A DNA stretch of 64,000 nucleotides from Pseudomonadales bacterium. GTDB lineage: Bacteria > Pseudomonadota > Gammaproteobacteria > Pseudomonadales > Azotimanducaceae. Both the position numbers and the translations under genes were made by a program. The notes beneath the pieces are model-generated. The model had not been told where the DNA came from and did no database searches. It worked only from the letters and a program-made list of their open reading frames with translations. Below are positions 30,501 through 38,648 of the stretch, piece after piece. The stretch spans positions 108,711 to 172,710 of the forward strand of contig JADHNU010000001.1 of NCBI GenBank assembly GCA_016779325.1. Reading direction: 5' to 3'. Positions within the stretch are counted from its first letter, which is position 1. Each line of letters begins with the position of its first letter.

Positions 30501-30739
30501 CCATCGTGCTGACCTCCACCACCACCTTTATCGGCCTGGCCCCGCTCATCGCCGATTCCAACTGGGCCACGGCCTTTGTGATCCCCATGGCCATCTCCCT
30601 CGCCTTTGGGGTGCTGTTTGCCACGGTGATTACCCTGTTCCTGGTGCCGTCGCTCTACCTGATTCTTGAGGATTTCTTAAATCTGCTCGCCCGACTTCAG
30701 GGCCGGCCCCGGGAATTCGAAGGCCAGCCCATCGCCTAA
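27551..30739 (+). CDS. RND efflux transporter (HAE1-like, AcrB/VexF relatives)
   Basis: 1062 residues. The duplicated RND layout is clear: the N-terminal membrane helix at about 8-28, a large periplasmic domain, a six-helix block from about residue 340, a second periplasmic domain, and a final block. The proton-relay aspartates lie in ILVLGIVVDDAIVVGE (about residue 397). The start at 27551 (MKGIITWFVDNVV) overlaps the adaptor stop by four bases; the upstream in-frame start at 27479 lies inside the adaptor gene. Substrate cannot be read from sequence. The shared CTAA at 30736-30739 gives stop codons for this gene and the convergent M24 peptidase. Confidence 0.93.
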   Translation: MKGIITWFVDNVVAANLLMFILLAGGVMSLFTTHQEEFPNVDPDVVSIAVPYLGASPEEVERGVCIRIEEAIESIQGIDKINTTASEGLCSVSVEVADGFDSASVANDIKSQVDGINTLPKETEKPVTTKFLFRGGVMQIMLTGNADERTLKVLGQRLRDDIVDLPGISQADLVYTRPFEISIEVSEGTLRRHGLTLAQVADAIRRTSVDMPGGTIKTEGGDILVRTEGQAYRGVDLEGVVVLTRADGTRVLLRDVATIVDGFEEGDLLARFDGAPAVMVKVYRVGDEDIIEMAETLEAYLETARTELPEGLELVIWQEESEELRVRLDTLTENARNGLVLVLIILALFLRFRLALWVAAGIPIALLGAIMLFPFFSISISSLTVMAFILVLGIVVDDAIVVGERIYAHELEHEDRRHAAIEGTYEVSVPVIFGVLTTMATFLPLLLGGGRIGDFFSVIGYVVIIALVFSIIESQLILPVHLRHRKTSGYLFEKTALVQGWIRFQTKLQEGLERFADTRYRPLLEKSMRGRYNTAALALGALIIAGGLIGSGRVSFQFFPSVEGDRIYATLTMPEGVPVEATSRAVAQLERAAETLQKEFDAQRPEGAPTLVQHTLTSIGTQIGRGGGPQRSGGPGQSHFAEVAIALPPFKDREGVSISAMTQRWRELTGPIPDAVELSFSAAAFTTGDAINFELTGRDVDELRRFAATLRGELARYNGVYDISDSFRAGKQEIKLALTEEGRALGLTMNDLASQVRQAFYGLEVQRVQRGIDDVRLMVRYPEDERRSIGNLEDMRIRTLEGAEVPFSTVATMEIGRGFSRILRKDGQRIVNVTAEVDRARTTPEKIIGAINETRMPELLGAFPGVSVGLGGEQEERASSFASLGQGFLLSMMIIFALLAIPLKSYFQPLVIMSVIPFGAIGAITGHYLMGEPLVFFSMLGMVALSGVVVNASLVLVDYINRQRRNGVAIWDAVARAGVVRFRAIVLTSTTTFIGLAPLIADSNWATAFVIPMAISLAFGVLFATVITLFLVPSLYLILEDFLNLLARLQGRPREFEGQPIA

Positions 30740-32070
30740 GGGCTTTCAATTAAATGGAAGGCCGTTTGCCGTCCCGCGAGGTAGGTGACGGCCTGACCAT
30801 CAAAGAAGGCGTCCTCTTCAAGCTTGATTCGTAGGCGAAGCCCACCCCAGGTCGGCGGGGCGTAGCTGGCGTAGAGTTCAATGGCGTAGGCCGTATGCGG
30901 AAACAGGAGGTAATCGCCCGGGCCGGGCACCCCCCCCTGCTGATCCCAAAGCCCTATGGTTGGGCCCGCTGCATGGCCATGAAGCCCGAGAGGATGGGTG
31001 TAGATCGCACCGCGGACGCCCTCTGCCTCCGCGGCCGCCAGGGCCGCGCGCAAAATCTCGTTGCCAGTTCGTCCGGTTCTGAAGGCGGACGTCAGGAGGT
31101 CCTGGAGACGATTTCCCTCGGCCATAGCCTCCCGCAACCAGGACGGCGGCGCCGTCTCTCCGCGCCGCAGCACGTAGGCCATCTGCTGCGTGTCCGTATG
31201 CAGACCAAGGTAGCGCAAGCCGAAATCCACGTGCACCACGTCACCAGGCTGAATCACCGTTTGATAAAGGCTTCGAGCCTCGCCCTCGGGGGTCCTTTCC
31301 TCAACTCGCTGAACCGACACGCTCGGATGAAACCAGCTATCCAAGCCGCGCTGGCGCAGCGCTTCTAAGAACCACCAGCCGAGCTCGTCAGTGCGGGTCT
31401 TCCCCGCCATCACCACCGCCGCGGACAAGCCCTCGGCGAGGATTTCATGGGCGAGGGCGACGGCCTCCTCGAGGCGTGCGCGCTCCTCTGGCAAACGGGT
31501 TTCGAGCCAACCCACGGCCAGGCGCTCCGCACTCTGAAGCCGGGCCCGCTGGGCCGGCGCCAGGGCGGCCACAAGCTGTTCGTACTCCGTGCTCGTCAGC
31601 CCATCGGCGAGGGCGAAGGTTTCCGAGCGGTTCACAGCGATCACCCGAGGATCGAGTTCCGCGAGCTTCGCCGCAAGGGCACGCCATTGGTCCGGCTCGG
31701 CTTCCGGGTCCCAAGCCGCTTGGAACTGCCCTACGCCATAGCGGGCCAGGGCGAGGGTTTCGAGTCCCCGTTCCGGGCCCCGGTCATGGATCAGCAAGAG
31801 GGTGCGGCGCCGCGCCGTGGGCCAGGACGCCGGCAAGAACGTCTTCAGCACGGGGTCGTCGTTGTACTCTCGGGCCGCCAGCAGCCAGAGATCCACCCCC
31901 TCCCGGCGCATGAGGCCTGGCAGGATCTCGGTCAGGCGCTTGGCCAGCGTGGCATCCCGCAGCGCCGCCTGCTCCGCCAGCGCCGGCAAGGCCCAGGCGC
32001 GTTCCGCCCCCCAGGCCTTGCCACTCCCGAGGCCGCCCCACAACAAACACGCCAATACAATCCATCTCAT
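30736..32070 (-). CDS. Exported M24-family (Xaa-Pro-type) metallopeptidase
   Basis: 444 residues with a Sec signal peptide (MRWIVLACLLWGGLGSGKAWG, cleavage near 21). The creatinase/prolidase-type N-domain is followed by the pita-bread domain with the five expected metal ligands: Asp in VHVDFGLRYLG, Asp in LHTDTQQM, His in GLHGHAAGP, Glu in AIELYASY and Glu in RIKLEEDAF. It probably cleaves X-Pro peptides in the periplasm or outside the cell. ATG at 32070 has GAGGAGGGA upstream. It overlaps the MauE-like gene by four bases, so the two are co-translated. Confidence 0.85.
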   Translation of the reverse strand: MRWIVLACLLWGGLGSGKAWGAERAWALPALAEQAALRDATLAKRLTEILPGLMRREGVDLWLLAAREYNDDPVLKTFLPASWPTARRRTLLLIHDRGPERGLETLALARYGVGQFQAAWDPEAEPDQWRALAAKLAELDPRVIAVNRSETFALADGLTSTEYEQLVAALAPAQRARLQSAERLAVGWLETRLPEERARLEEAVALAHEILAEGLSAAVVMAGKTRTDELGWWFLEALRQRGLDSWFHPSVSVQRVEERTPEGEARSLYQTVIQPGDVVHVDFGLRYLGLHTDTQQMAYVLRRGETAPPSWLREAMAEGNRLQDLLTSAFRTGRTGNEILRAALAAAEAEGVRGAIYTHPLGLHGHAAGPTIGLWDQQGGVPGPGDYLLFPHTAYAIELYASYAPPTWGGLRLRIKLEEDAFFDGQAVTYLAGRQTAFHLIESP

Positions 32071-32537
32071 CCGAAACGTCCCTCCTCTGCCAGAGCCCGA
32101 CGAAGTTGAAGATGACTGACTCCCGCCAGCAGGGCGAGATAAGCAAGGCCTAGAAGCGCCCCGGAGAGCCCCGCCAGGGGCGGCGGGGACGGGTTCGCGC
32201 AAGCGCTCGCCGCAGCCGCGGCCGCCAGCCCCGCAAGGACGAGGGCTCGACCGATCACAAAGGGACCCACCCGCAGGGGCTGCCAATCCCCACAGGGACA
32301 GGCGGCCTCGGGGGTCTGCCGATAAAGACGAAACAGGTAAGCGGCGTAGGCCAGCCAAAGGCCCATGGCCAGAAGCAAGCCCAGGCTTCGGGTTGCCGGC
32401 ACCGCCAAGGCAAGGGCAAGGGCACCTTCCGCACCCGCCCCAAGCCGCGCCAGCGCCCCCCGGGATCCCCGGTGCAGGGCCTTTTGCGCGGCGGCCGTGA
32501 GCAGCAGAAGAAAGAAAAAACCGGTAAGCGCACCCAT
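32067..32537 (-). CDS. MauE/DoxX-like small membrane protein
   Basis: 156 residues with four predicted membrane helices (about 4-20, 40-62, 95-115, 125-145). The segment EAACPCGDWQPLRVGPFVIGRALVL resembles the cysteine-containing loop of MauE-like proteins, which are linked to disulfide formation during amine dehydrogenase maturation. Only the CPC cysteines and topology support this. It precedes the exported M24 peptidase with an ATGA overlap. The peptidase has no obvious need for disulfides, so the role is open. DoxX-like is the alternative name. Confidence 0.5.
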   Translation of the reverse strand: MGALTGFFFLLLLTAAAQKALHRGSRGALARLGAGAEGALALALAVPATRSLGLLLAMGLWLAYAAYLFRLYRQTPEAACPCGDWQPLRVGPFVIGRALVLAGLAAAAAASACANPSPPPLAGLSGALLGLAYLALLAGVSHLQLRRALAEEGRFG

Positions 32538-32613
32538 CGTTCTGTTATGCCCCGGGGGCGCCCCGGGGCGCAAGTTCGTATACTGAGCTTTTAACGCCCA
32601 GGGGAGAGTTGCC

Positions 32614-33285
32614 ATGAAGGTTTCAGAAGCCCTCGAGACGCGGAAGACCTGCCGCGCCTTTAAGGACACGCCCGTCTCAGAAGCGCTGCTTCGCGAGATT
32701 CTCACTACCGCTCTTCGGGCCCCCTCGGGCGGCAACCTTCAACCCTGGCGAGTCTATGCGGTCACCGGAGAAGTGCAGAAGGGCATCGTCGACGCCGTAC
32801 AGGAAAAAATGAAAACCCAGCCTCGGGGGGAAGGCGCGGAATACCATATCTACCCCCCGGAGCTCACGGAGCCCTATAAATCCCGACGCTTTCAAGTCGG
32901 AGAGGGCATGTACGCCGCTTTGGGCATCCCCCGGGAAGACAAGGCGGCGCGCCTAACCTGGTTCGCCCGAAACTACGCCTTTTTTGGTGCGCCGGCGGCC
33001 CTCTTCTTCACCATGGACCGGCAAATGCAGGAAGGCCAGTGGTCCGATCTTGGGATGTTCATGCAATCCATCCTCCTGCTGGCCCGGGAGCATGGACTGC
33101 ATACGGCGGCCCAGGAAGCCTGGGCTGTTTGGACGCCGACGGTGGTGAAGGCCCTGGCCATTCCAGACAATGAGATGCTCTTCTGCGGTGTCGCCATCGG
33201 CTACGAAGACGAAACGCACCCCATCGCGAGCTTCCGCAGCGAGCGGGTCCCCGTGGACGACATCGTGACCTTCCACGGGTTCTGA
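32614..33285 (+). CDS. Nitroreductase family protein
   Basis: 223 residues of the FMN-binding nitroreductase fold. The N-terminal FMN-phosphate block is ALETRKTCRAFKDTPVSEALL, then LRAPSGGNLQPWRVYAVTG, and the C-terminal GVAIGYEDETHPIASFRSER. These enzymes reduce nitro groups, quinones or enones with NAD(P)H as obligate dimers. GGGGAGAG seven bases before the ATG gives a strong start. It diverges from the MauE-like gene and converges on the esterase gene; a perfect hairpin lies between. Confidence 0.9.
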   Translation: MKVSEALETRKTCRAFKDTPVSEALLREILTTALRAPSGGNLQPWRVYAVTGEVQKGIVDAVQEKMKTQPRGEGAEYHIYPPELTEPYKSRRFQVGEGMYAALGIPREDKAARLTWFARNYAFFGAPAALFFTMDRQMQEGQWSDLGMFMQSILLLAREHGLHTAAQEAWAVWTPTVVKALAIPDNEMLFCGVAIGYEDETHPIASFRSERVPVDDIVTFHGF

Positions 33286-33300
33286 GCGCGCGGTGCCCTT

Positions 33301-33320
33301 GAGCCGGCCTAAGCCGGCTC
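33301..33320. other. Perfect 8-base-pair hairpin between convergent genes
   Basis: GAGCCGGC-CTAA-GCCGGCTC. The loop contains the stop codon of the minus-strand esterase. There is no T tract on either side, so it is not a standard intrinsic terminator, but it may slow or protect both transcript ends. Confidence 0.45.
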
Positions 33321-34520
33321 GATGGCCGCATACACCAGTGATTTCAGCTGACCTCGAAAGTTGTAGGTCCCCGAGGGCATGAGCTGGGTGAGGAAGACGC
33401 ACGCCAGGTCTTCCTCCGGATCGACCCAAAAAATCGTGCTGGCGGCGCCACCCCAAAAGAGCTCCCCTTGCGAGCCCACGGCGCTGGTGGCCGCCATGCC
33501 AAGATTCACGGCAAAGCCCAGGCCGAAGCCAATGCCCTCGTAGGTGGTTTCGCTGAAGCTGCCCTGGGCCCACTGGGTTAGATCGCCCCCGCCCGGTAAA
33601 TGATTGGTGCCCATGAGCGCCAGGGTCTTCGGGCCAATGATGCGCGCCCCTTCCAGCGTGCCCCCACCCAGTAGCATGCGGCAAAAGCGCAGATAGTCCT
33701 GGGCCGTGGACACCAGCCCCCCGCCCCCGGAAAAGAAGGTTGCCGGCTGGCAGAAGGGGCTGGTGGATGCCTCATCAATGCACCTAAGGCTCCGGTCGGC
33801 AGCGCGTTCGTAGTTTGAGGCGAAGCGGTGGCGCTCGCTCTCGGGCACGCTAAAACCCGTGTCCACCATCTTTAGGGGCCCAAAGATCTCCTGCTGCAGA
33901 AACTGATCCAGTGGCAACCCACTCATGCGCTCCACCAGCAGGCCACAAATGTCCGTAGCGAAGGAGTAGTTCCAGGCCTGGCCCGGAGAAAACAGCAACG
34001 GCAGGGAAGCCAGGCGTTCCGCAAAGGTATCGAGGGTCAGCCCCGAGCCCTGCAATCTGAGCCCGACTTTTCGATAGGCCGCGTCCACGTTCGTGGCGGC
34101 CATAAAGTCGTAGGTGAGGCCACTCATGTGCGTGAGCAGATCCTTCACGGTCATGGGACGGTCCACGGGCCGGGTCTGGAAATTCGGGTAGATGCCGGAA
34201 ACGTAAACGCGCTGGTTGGCCCATTCGGGAATCCAACGGTGCACCGGATCGCCCAGCTGGAACACCCCACGCTCGTAAAGCATCATAAGCGCGACGGAGG
34301 TGATGGGCTTGGACATGGAATAGATGCGGAAGATGGTGTCTTCCGTCATAGGCGCCCCCGAGGCCAGGTCACGCTGCCCCTGAGCCTTCAGATAGGCGAG
34401 CTCCCCCCGACGCCACACCGCCGTCAAGGTCCCCGCCACCTTGCCCTTGGCAAGGTAGTTCTCCTCCAAATGCGCTTCGATGCGCGCCAGCTGCCCGGCG
34501 TTGAGTCCTGCTTGTCCCAT
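33309..34520 (-). CDS. Beta-lactamase-like serine hydrolase (family VIII carboxylesterase, EstB type)
   Basis: 403 residues, no signal peptide. The SxxK nucleophile is S68 in IYSMSKPITS. The second-motif tyrosine is in WNYSFATDICG, and the third motif is WGG in LFWGGAAST rather than KTG. SMSK plus YS and WGG is the pattern of EstB-like esterases, so ester hydrolysis is likelier than antibiotic resistance. ATG at 34520 follows GGGGGAGCAGG. The longer frame to 34709 overlaps the divergent Nudix gene and is rejected. Confidence 0.88.
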   Translation of the reverse strand: MGQAGLNAGQLARIEAHLEENYLAKGKVAGTLTAVWRRGELAYLKAQGQRDLASGAPMTEDTIFRIYSMSKPITSVALMMLYERGVFQLGDPVHRWIPEWANQRVYVSGIYPNFQTRPVDRPMTVKDLLTHMSGLTYDFMAATNVDAAYRKVGLRLQGSGLTLDTFAERLASLPLLFSPGQAWNYSFATDICGLLVERMSGLPLDQFLQQEIFGPLKMVDTGFSVPESERHRFASNYERAADRSLRCIDEASTSPFCQPATFFSGGGGLVSTAQDYLRFCRMLLGGGTLEGARIIGPKTLALMGTNHLPGGGDLTQWAQGSFSETTYEGIGFGLGFAVNLGMAATSAVGSQGELFWGGAASTIFWVDPEEDLACVFLTQLMPSGTYNFRGQLKSLVYAAIEPA

Positions 34521-34607
34521 GACCTGCTCCCCCAAAGAAAACCCCAAGACCCGGGAGCATAGCCTGCACCGAAGGCGTGTATCATCTCTCCCCAAGGAGG
34601 GAGCGTT

Positions 34608-35360
34608 ATGAGCAAACCTGTGCAACCTATCCGCCCGGCGGCAACCATCATCCTGGCGCGAGACCGCGCCGAAGGGGGCCTCGAGCTCTTCATGCTCCGC
34701 CGCACCCAAGGCTCAGCCTTTGCTGGCGGCATGTACGTGTTCCCCGGAGGCCGGGTGGAAAGCGATGATCACCTCCACGCCTTCGACCCCTACCGCACGG
34801 GTCCCAGCGAGGCTCAGCAACCTCAGCTCGACGCTATCGGGCATGAGTGGCGCGGTTTTTGGATCGCCGCCATTCGGGAAACCTTTGAGGAGGCCGGGGT
34901 ACTCCTTGCCTACAGTTCCCTGGGCCAACTGGTGACCTTAGAAGGGGCGCAACGCACGCGCTTTGAGGCCTATCGGCACGCCATTCACGACGGCGAGCTT
35001 GACCTCGAAACCCTGTGCCGGGACGAGGGTCTCACCCTCGCCTGCGACCGAGTTCACTTCTACAACCGTTGGGTCACGCCCCTTGGCCGTCCGCGGCGCT
35101 TCGATACGCGCTTTTTCATCGCCGAAGCCCCGCCCAAGCAGGTGGGGCTTCATGACGATAAGGAGCTCGACGACAGCTGCTGGATCACCCCCGAGGGCGC
35201 CCTGGCCCGGCACAAGGCTGGGGACTTCGACCTGATGGCCGTCACCGTGAAGCAGCTGGAGGGACTCACGCGCTTCGCCTCCATCGACGACTTGCACCGC
35301 TGGGCGCTAGCCCCCCGGGCCATGCCTACGATTCGCCCGGTCCTGCCCCCCGGCGCCTAG
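34608..35360 (+). CDS. Nudix hydrolase (NUDT19/RP2p-like)
   Basis: 250 residues. The Nudix box is split by an insertion: GGRVES begins it at about residue 46 and AAIRETFEEAGVLLAYS completes it near 88, with the REtfEEaGv catalytic helix intact. This insertion is typical of NUDT19-type acyl-CoA diphosphatases. The first residues RPAATIILARD and the FMLRRTQGSAFAGGMYVFPGG block fit the subgroup. Substrate is likely a CoA ester or nucleoside diphosphate derivative. The stop shares CTAG (35357-35360) with convergent perM-like. Confidence 0.85.
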   Translation: MSKPVQPIRPAATIILARDRAEGGLELFMLRRTQGSAFAGGMYVFPGGRVESDDHLHAFDPYRTGPSEAQQPQLDAIGHEWRGFWIAAIRETFEEAGVLLAYSSLGQLVTLEGAQRTRFEAYRHAIHDGELDLETLCRDEGLTLACDRVHFYNRWVTPLGRPRRFDTRFFIAEAPPKQVGLHDDKELDDSCWITPEGALARHKAGDFDLMAVTVKQLEGLTRFASIDDLHRWALAPRAMPTIRPVLPPGA

Positions 35361-36430
35361 CCACCGCGAGGCGCATCGTCGCCGCCGTAGAAGCGGCTCC
35401 GCAGATAGGGCTCGTGGGCGTGGCGCAGGGCCACGGCCAGCACCGCGGCCACGGGCAAGGCCAGCAAAATGCCCGTAAAGCCAAAGAGCTGTCCTCCCGC
35501 GAGCACGGCGAAAATCACCGCCACGGGATGGAGCCCGATACGATCGCCCACGAGCCAGGGCACGAGCACCATGCCCTCCAAGGCCTGACCTACGGCGAAC
35601 ACCGCGCCGACGCCGCCGAGGGTCATGAGCCAATCTCCACCCTGGAAAAGCGCAGCCCCCGCCGCCAAGACGAGGCCTACCCCCAGCCCTAGGTAAGGCA
35701 CCAGGCTCGCGAGCCCCGCAATCATGCCAATGAGCAGGGCAAACTCGAGACCGACCAGATAAAGCCCAAGGGCGTAGATCGTCCCTAGGGCCAGCATCAC
35801 CAGAAGCTGGCCCCGAAGGAAGGCTGCAATGACTTCGTCACACTCCCGGGCTAGGGGGGTCAACACCCGCTCGAGATCTCGCGGCAGCAGGGCCTGCAGC
35901 TGCGCCAGTAAGCGATCCCAGTCCCGCAGCAGATAGAACGTCACCACGGGCACCAGCGCGAGGGCCGCCAGCGTCCCGAGCATGGCCGCGCCGGACGCAA
36001 AGGCACCGCGAAGCACCTGGCCCAGCACTTCCCCTGTGGATTGCCAATGGGCCCGGAACAGGTCATTCAGCGCAGCCAGCTCGAGGCGCGGCAAGGCCAC
36101 GCCAAGGCGATCCTCCAGCCAAGGCCGGGCCGAGCTTTCAAGCCAGCCCAACACTTGGGGCACGCGCAGGAGCAGGTCGCGAATTTGCTCAAGAAGCAAG
36201 GGTAAAAAGCCCAGCAGGAGGGCAAAGAGGCCCAGGGACAGCACCAGAAACACCACGACCACGGCAGCGGTGCGGCTAAAACCCCGCGCCTCTAGGCGAT
36301 CGGCGAGGGGGTCTCCCAGATACGCCAAAAAAGTGGCGAAGAAAAAGGGCCCGAGGACCGGTTGCAGCAGATAGATCAGGCCGCCAAGCCCAGCCAGCAG
36401 CAAAAGGAGCCAGGGCGCTCGTCCAGTCAT
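35357..36430 (-). CDS. AI-2E family / PerM-like permease
   Basis: 357 residues with about seven to eight membrane helices: two at the N-terminus (LLLLLAGLGGLIYLL; TAAVVVVFLVLSLGLFALLL), a soluble amphipathic region (about 75-150), then a helix-rich C-terminal half with the conserved LIAGLASLVPYLGLGVGLV type block and GQLFGFTGILLALPVAAVLAV. The family name comes from TqsA export of autoinducer-2, but most members have unproven substrates and some act in ion homeostasis. It lies three bases after the upstream oxidoreductase. Confidence 0.85.
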   Translation of the reverse strand: MTGRAPWLLLLLAGLGGLIYLLQPVLGPFFFATFLAYLGDPLADRLEARGFSRTAAVVVVFLVLSLGLFALLLGFLPLLLEQIRDLLLRVPQVLGWLESSARPWLEDRLGVALPRLELAALNDLFRAHWQSTGEVLGQVLRGAFASGAAMLGTLAALALVPVVTFYLLRDWDRLLAQLQALLPRDLERVLTPLARECDEVIAAFLRGQLLVMLALGTIYALGLYLVGLEFALLIGMIAGLASLVPYLGLGVGLVLAAGAALFQGGDWLMTLGGVGAVFAVGQALEGMVLVPWLVGDRIGLHPVAVIFAVLAGGQLFGFTGILLALPVAAVLAVALRHAHEPYLRSRFYGGDDAPRGG

Positions 36431-36433
36431 CTG

Positions 36434-37450
36434 CTAGCTCGGATCCGCCGCAACGCGAATCATGCGCTTGCCTCGATTCTCTCCGGCGAGGAGCCCAATG
36501 AGCCCCTGGGGTGCCGCCTCGAGGCCTTCGAGGATTTCCTCCTCCATGTGCAGCTGACCCTGCCGAGCCCAGAGGGCAAGCTCGTGTTCCGCATCCGCGT
36601 CGAGATGCGCGTAATCGGACACGATAAAGCCCTGCAACGTCAGCCGCTTCACGACAATCAACCCTGGTACGCCGAAGGGGCCGGGACGCGGGGCGCCGTC
36701 ATACATGGATACGGCGCCGCAACAGGCAATGCGCCCTTTCTCGCGCATGGCAAACAGGGCGGCCTGCAAGATAGCGCCGCCCGTGTTGTCGAAATATACG
36801 TCCACGCCTTCTGGCGCCGCCGCCGCGAGGGCCTTCGGCAGGGGTCGAGACGCATCGCGGTAGTCCAAGCACTCGTCGAAGCCCAGGCGCGCTTTCACCC
36901 ATGCGCATTTCTCGGCCCCGCCGGCAATCCCGATGACCCGAGCCCCCTTAAGCTTGCCTACCTGGCCAACCAGGGAGCCCACGCTGCCCGCAGCGGCCGA
37001 CACCAAAAGCGTCTCCCCGGCATGAATGCCCGCCGCCTGGAAGAGGCCGTGGTAGGCGGTTTTCCCCGCCACGCCAAGAAGAGAGAGATGGTGACTCAGG
37101 GGCCGGTGGGGCCCGAGGGGTTTCAGCGCCGCGCCTGGGAGGACGGCGTGGCTTTGCCAGCCGATATCGCCATAGACCAGATCCCCCGGCGCATGGGCCG
37201 GATCGCGCGATTCGAGGATCTCGGCGATGGCCCCGCTGGGCATCACTTCCCCCGCCTGCACCGCCCCCCGATAGGTGGCGCCCTGAAGCCAGGCGCGATT
37301 CGCCGCATCCTGGGAAATCAGGATCACGCGAACGCTGACGTGCCCAGGCTCCAAGGGCGGAAGCACGCCCTCCTCTAGGCGGAAGTGGTCGAGGGCCAGC
37401 GGACCCTTCGGCAACTGGGCAATCACAAAACGTTGGTAGGCCGTGGCCAT
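36434..37450 (-). CDS. NADP-dependent oxidoreductase (zinc-free MDR, PTGR2/CurA-like)
   Basis: 338 residues of the medium-chain reductase superfamily without zinc ligands. The cofactor loop LLVSAAAGSVGSLVGQVGKLKGARVIGIAGG is at about 145-175. EGVDVYFDNTGGAILQAAL and GRIACCGAVSMYDGAP are characteristic of the leukotriene-B4 12-hydroxydehydrogenase / YncB group, which reduces alpha,beta-unsaturated carbonyls with NADPH. A GGGAGGAG ribosome site precedes the ATG by about a dozen bases. Probably co-transcribed with the PerM-like permease. Confidence 0.88.
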   Translation of the reverse strand: MATAYQRFVIAQLPKGPLALDHFRLEEGVLPPLEPGHVSVRVILISQDAANRAWLQGATYRGAVQAGEVMPSGAIAEILESRDPAHAPGDLVYGDIGWQSHAVLPGAALKPLGPHRPLSHHLSLLGVAGKTAYHGLFQAAGIHAGETLLVSAAAGSVGSLVGQVGKLKGARVIGIAGGAEKCAWVKARLGFDECLDYRDASRPLPKALAAAAPEGVDVYFDNTGGAILQAALFAMREKGRIACCGAVSMYDGAPRPGPFGVPGLIVVKRLTLQGFIVSDYAHLDADAEHELALWARQGQLHMEEEILEGLEAAPQGLIGLLAGENRGKRMIRVAADPS

Positions 37451-37532
37451 GGGGACGAATCTCCTCCCGAACTAGGAACGCCGTAACCATGGCCTTCCCA
37501 AGCGAGGGACGCAAGGCGGGCGGAGCAAGCGC

Positions 37533-38579
37533 CTAGGCGCGAGCCAGCTGCGCCGCGAGGCCCGCGCCCCCTCCCTCGGTCAGGCGAGCCCAGCTTTCCC
37601 CCAGGGCCTGGGATGCCTCCGCCACCTGCCCCCAGCGCGCCGCGAGCGCCGTCCCCGAAAGGGCCCGGGGATCCTGCCGATCGGGGATCTTGCCGCCGGG
37701 CAAGGACGCGACGAAGGCCCGAGAAGGCGCGATCAAAAGCAAGTGATCAAAGGCCTCGGGGGTGCGCCAGCGGCGGGAAAAGGGCTTATCGAACCAGCCA
37801 GGCACGAGATGGCTGTAAAAATGCGGATAGAGCGCAAAGCCCTCATGGCGAGGAATGGCCCCAAAATGATAGTCCGCAATGCCGCCATCGAGGCACAGGT
37901 CTCGCGGCCGGGTGGGACCGAGGAGACCTTCGACGGGACGGATTAAGCCCGGCACCGCCGCGGTGGCCAGCAAGGCCTCAGGCCATTGCTCGGCCCGAAG
38001 GGCGAGGCTCGCCCCCGGCAAGGCCGCTTGAAGCCAGGGGGGAGCGGGCTCCGGCCCCGCCAAGACGCGCTGGGCTGGCCCGCCGGCAAAGCGCAGCGGC
38101 CTTACGGCATTAGCCAGCGCCGTGACGGCCAGGCGAAGGGGCAAGCGCGCTGCCCCAGGACCGAAGGCCGTTAACACGGCGTAAAGTTGACTCTCTCTGC
38201 CCTGAGTCAGGGCGGTAAGCCCCTTGGGCCCCAGCACCGCCGCCACATCGTCCCGAAAGCGCGCGGTCATATTCGGACGCGCCTCGGCAAAAAACGTCGG
38301 ATCACGATAGCGGGCCAGCAAGCGATCCAACGCGGCGGCGGGATCGGCTTGGAGGTAAGTGGCCAGCCGCCAGGCGCCGACGGACGCGCCTACCAAGGTG
38401 CGCGGTCGAGGGGCGGCGGCAAGGGCTGGGGCCAGCACGCGATCCAAGCCGTAGAGTACGAGCCACTTCGGTCCCCCGGCGGCACCGAGCACGACGTCAA
38501 AGTCTTGGTAGGAAAAGCCGTCTCGCAGGATGCGCTCCCTAACTTGGCGCCCGGCGTGAATGGCGAGGGGACTGTCCAT
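37533..38579 (-). CDS. Patatin-like phospholipase domain protein
   Basis: 348 residues, no signal peptide. The oxyanion loop is in LGAAGGPKWLVLYGL (about 31-45), the nucleophile S66 in GASVGAW fits GXSXG, and the dyad aspartate D231 in CLDGGIADYHFG fits DGG. These three motifs in order define a patatin-type Ser/Asp lipid acyl hydrolase. The rest is weakly conserved, so substrate is open (phospholipid or storage lipid). The stop lies in the palindrome GCGCCTAGGCGC. Confidence 0.75.
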   Translation of the reverse strand: MDSPLAIHAGRQVRERILRDGFSYQDFDVVLGAAGGPKWLVLYGLDRVLAPALAAAPRPRTLVGASVGAWRLATYLQADPAAALDRLLARYRDPTFFAEARPNMTARFRDDVAAVLGPKGLTALTQGRESQLYAVLTAFGPGAARLPLRLAVTALANAVRPLRFAGGPAQRVLAGPEPAPPWLQAALPGASLALRAEQWPEALLATAAVPGLIRPVEGLLGPTRPRDLCLDGGIADYHFGAIPRHEGFALYPHFYSHLVPGWFDKPFSRRWRTPEAFDHLLLIAPSRAFVASLPGGKIPDRQDPRALSGTALAARWGQVAEASQALGESWARLTEGGGAGLAAQLARA

Positions 38580-38648
38580 GAATGCTTTCCCGAACAGGGC
38601 GACCGGGGTAGCCTGCCCTGAACCCTCCCCTTTGGAAAGGAATACAGC

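Noticed and set aside
33301..33320. Hairpin as an intrinsic terminator
   Set aside because: Perfect stem, but no T tract on either strand; kept as a hairpin only.
33309..34520. Beta-lactamase antibiotic resistance gene
   Set aside because: No signal peptide, and the third motif is WGG instead of KTG, so a family VIII esterase is likelier.
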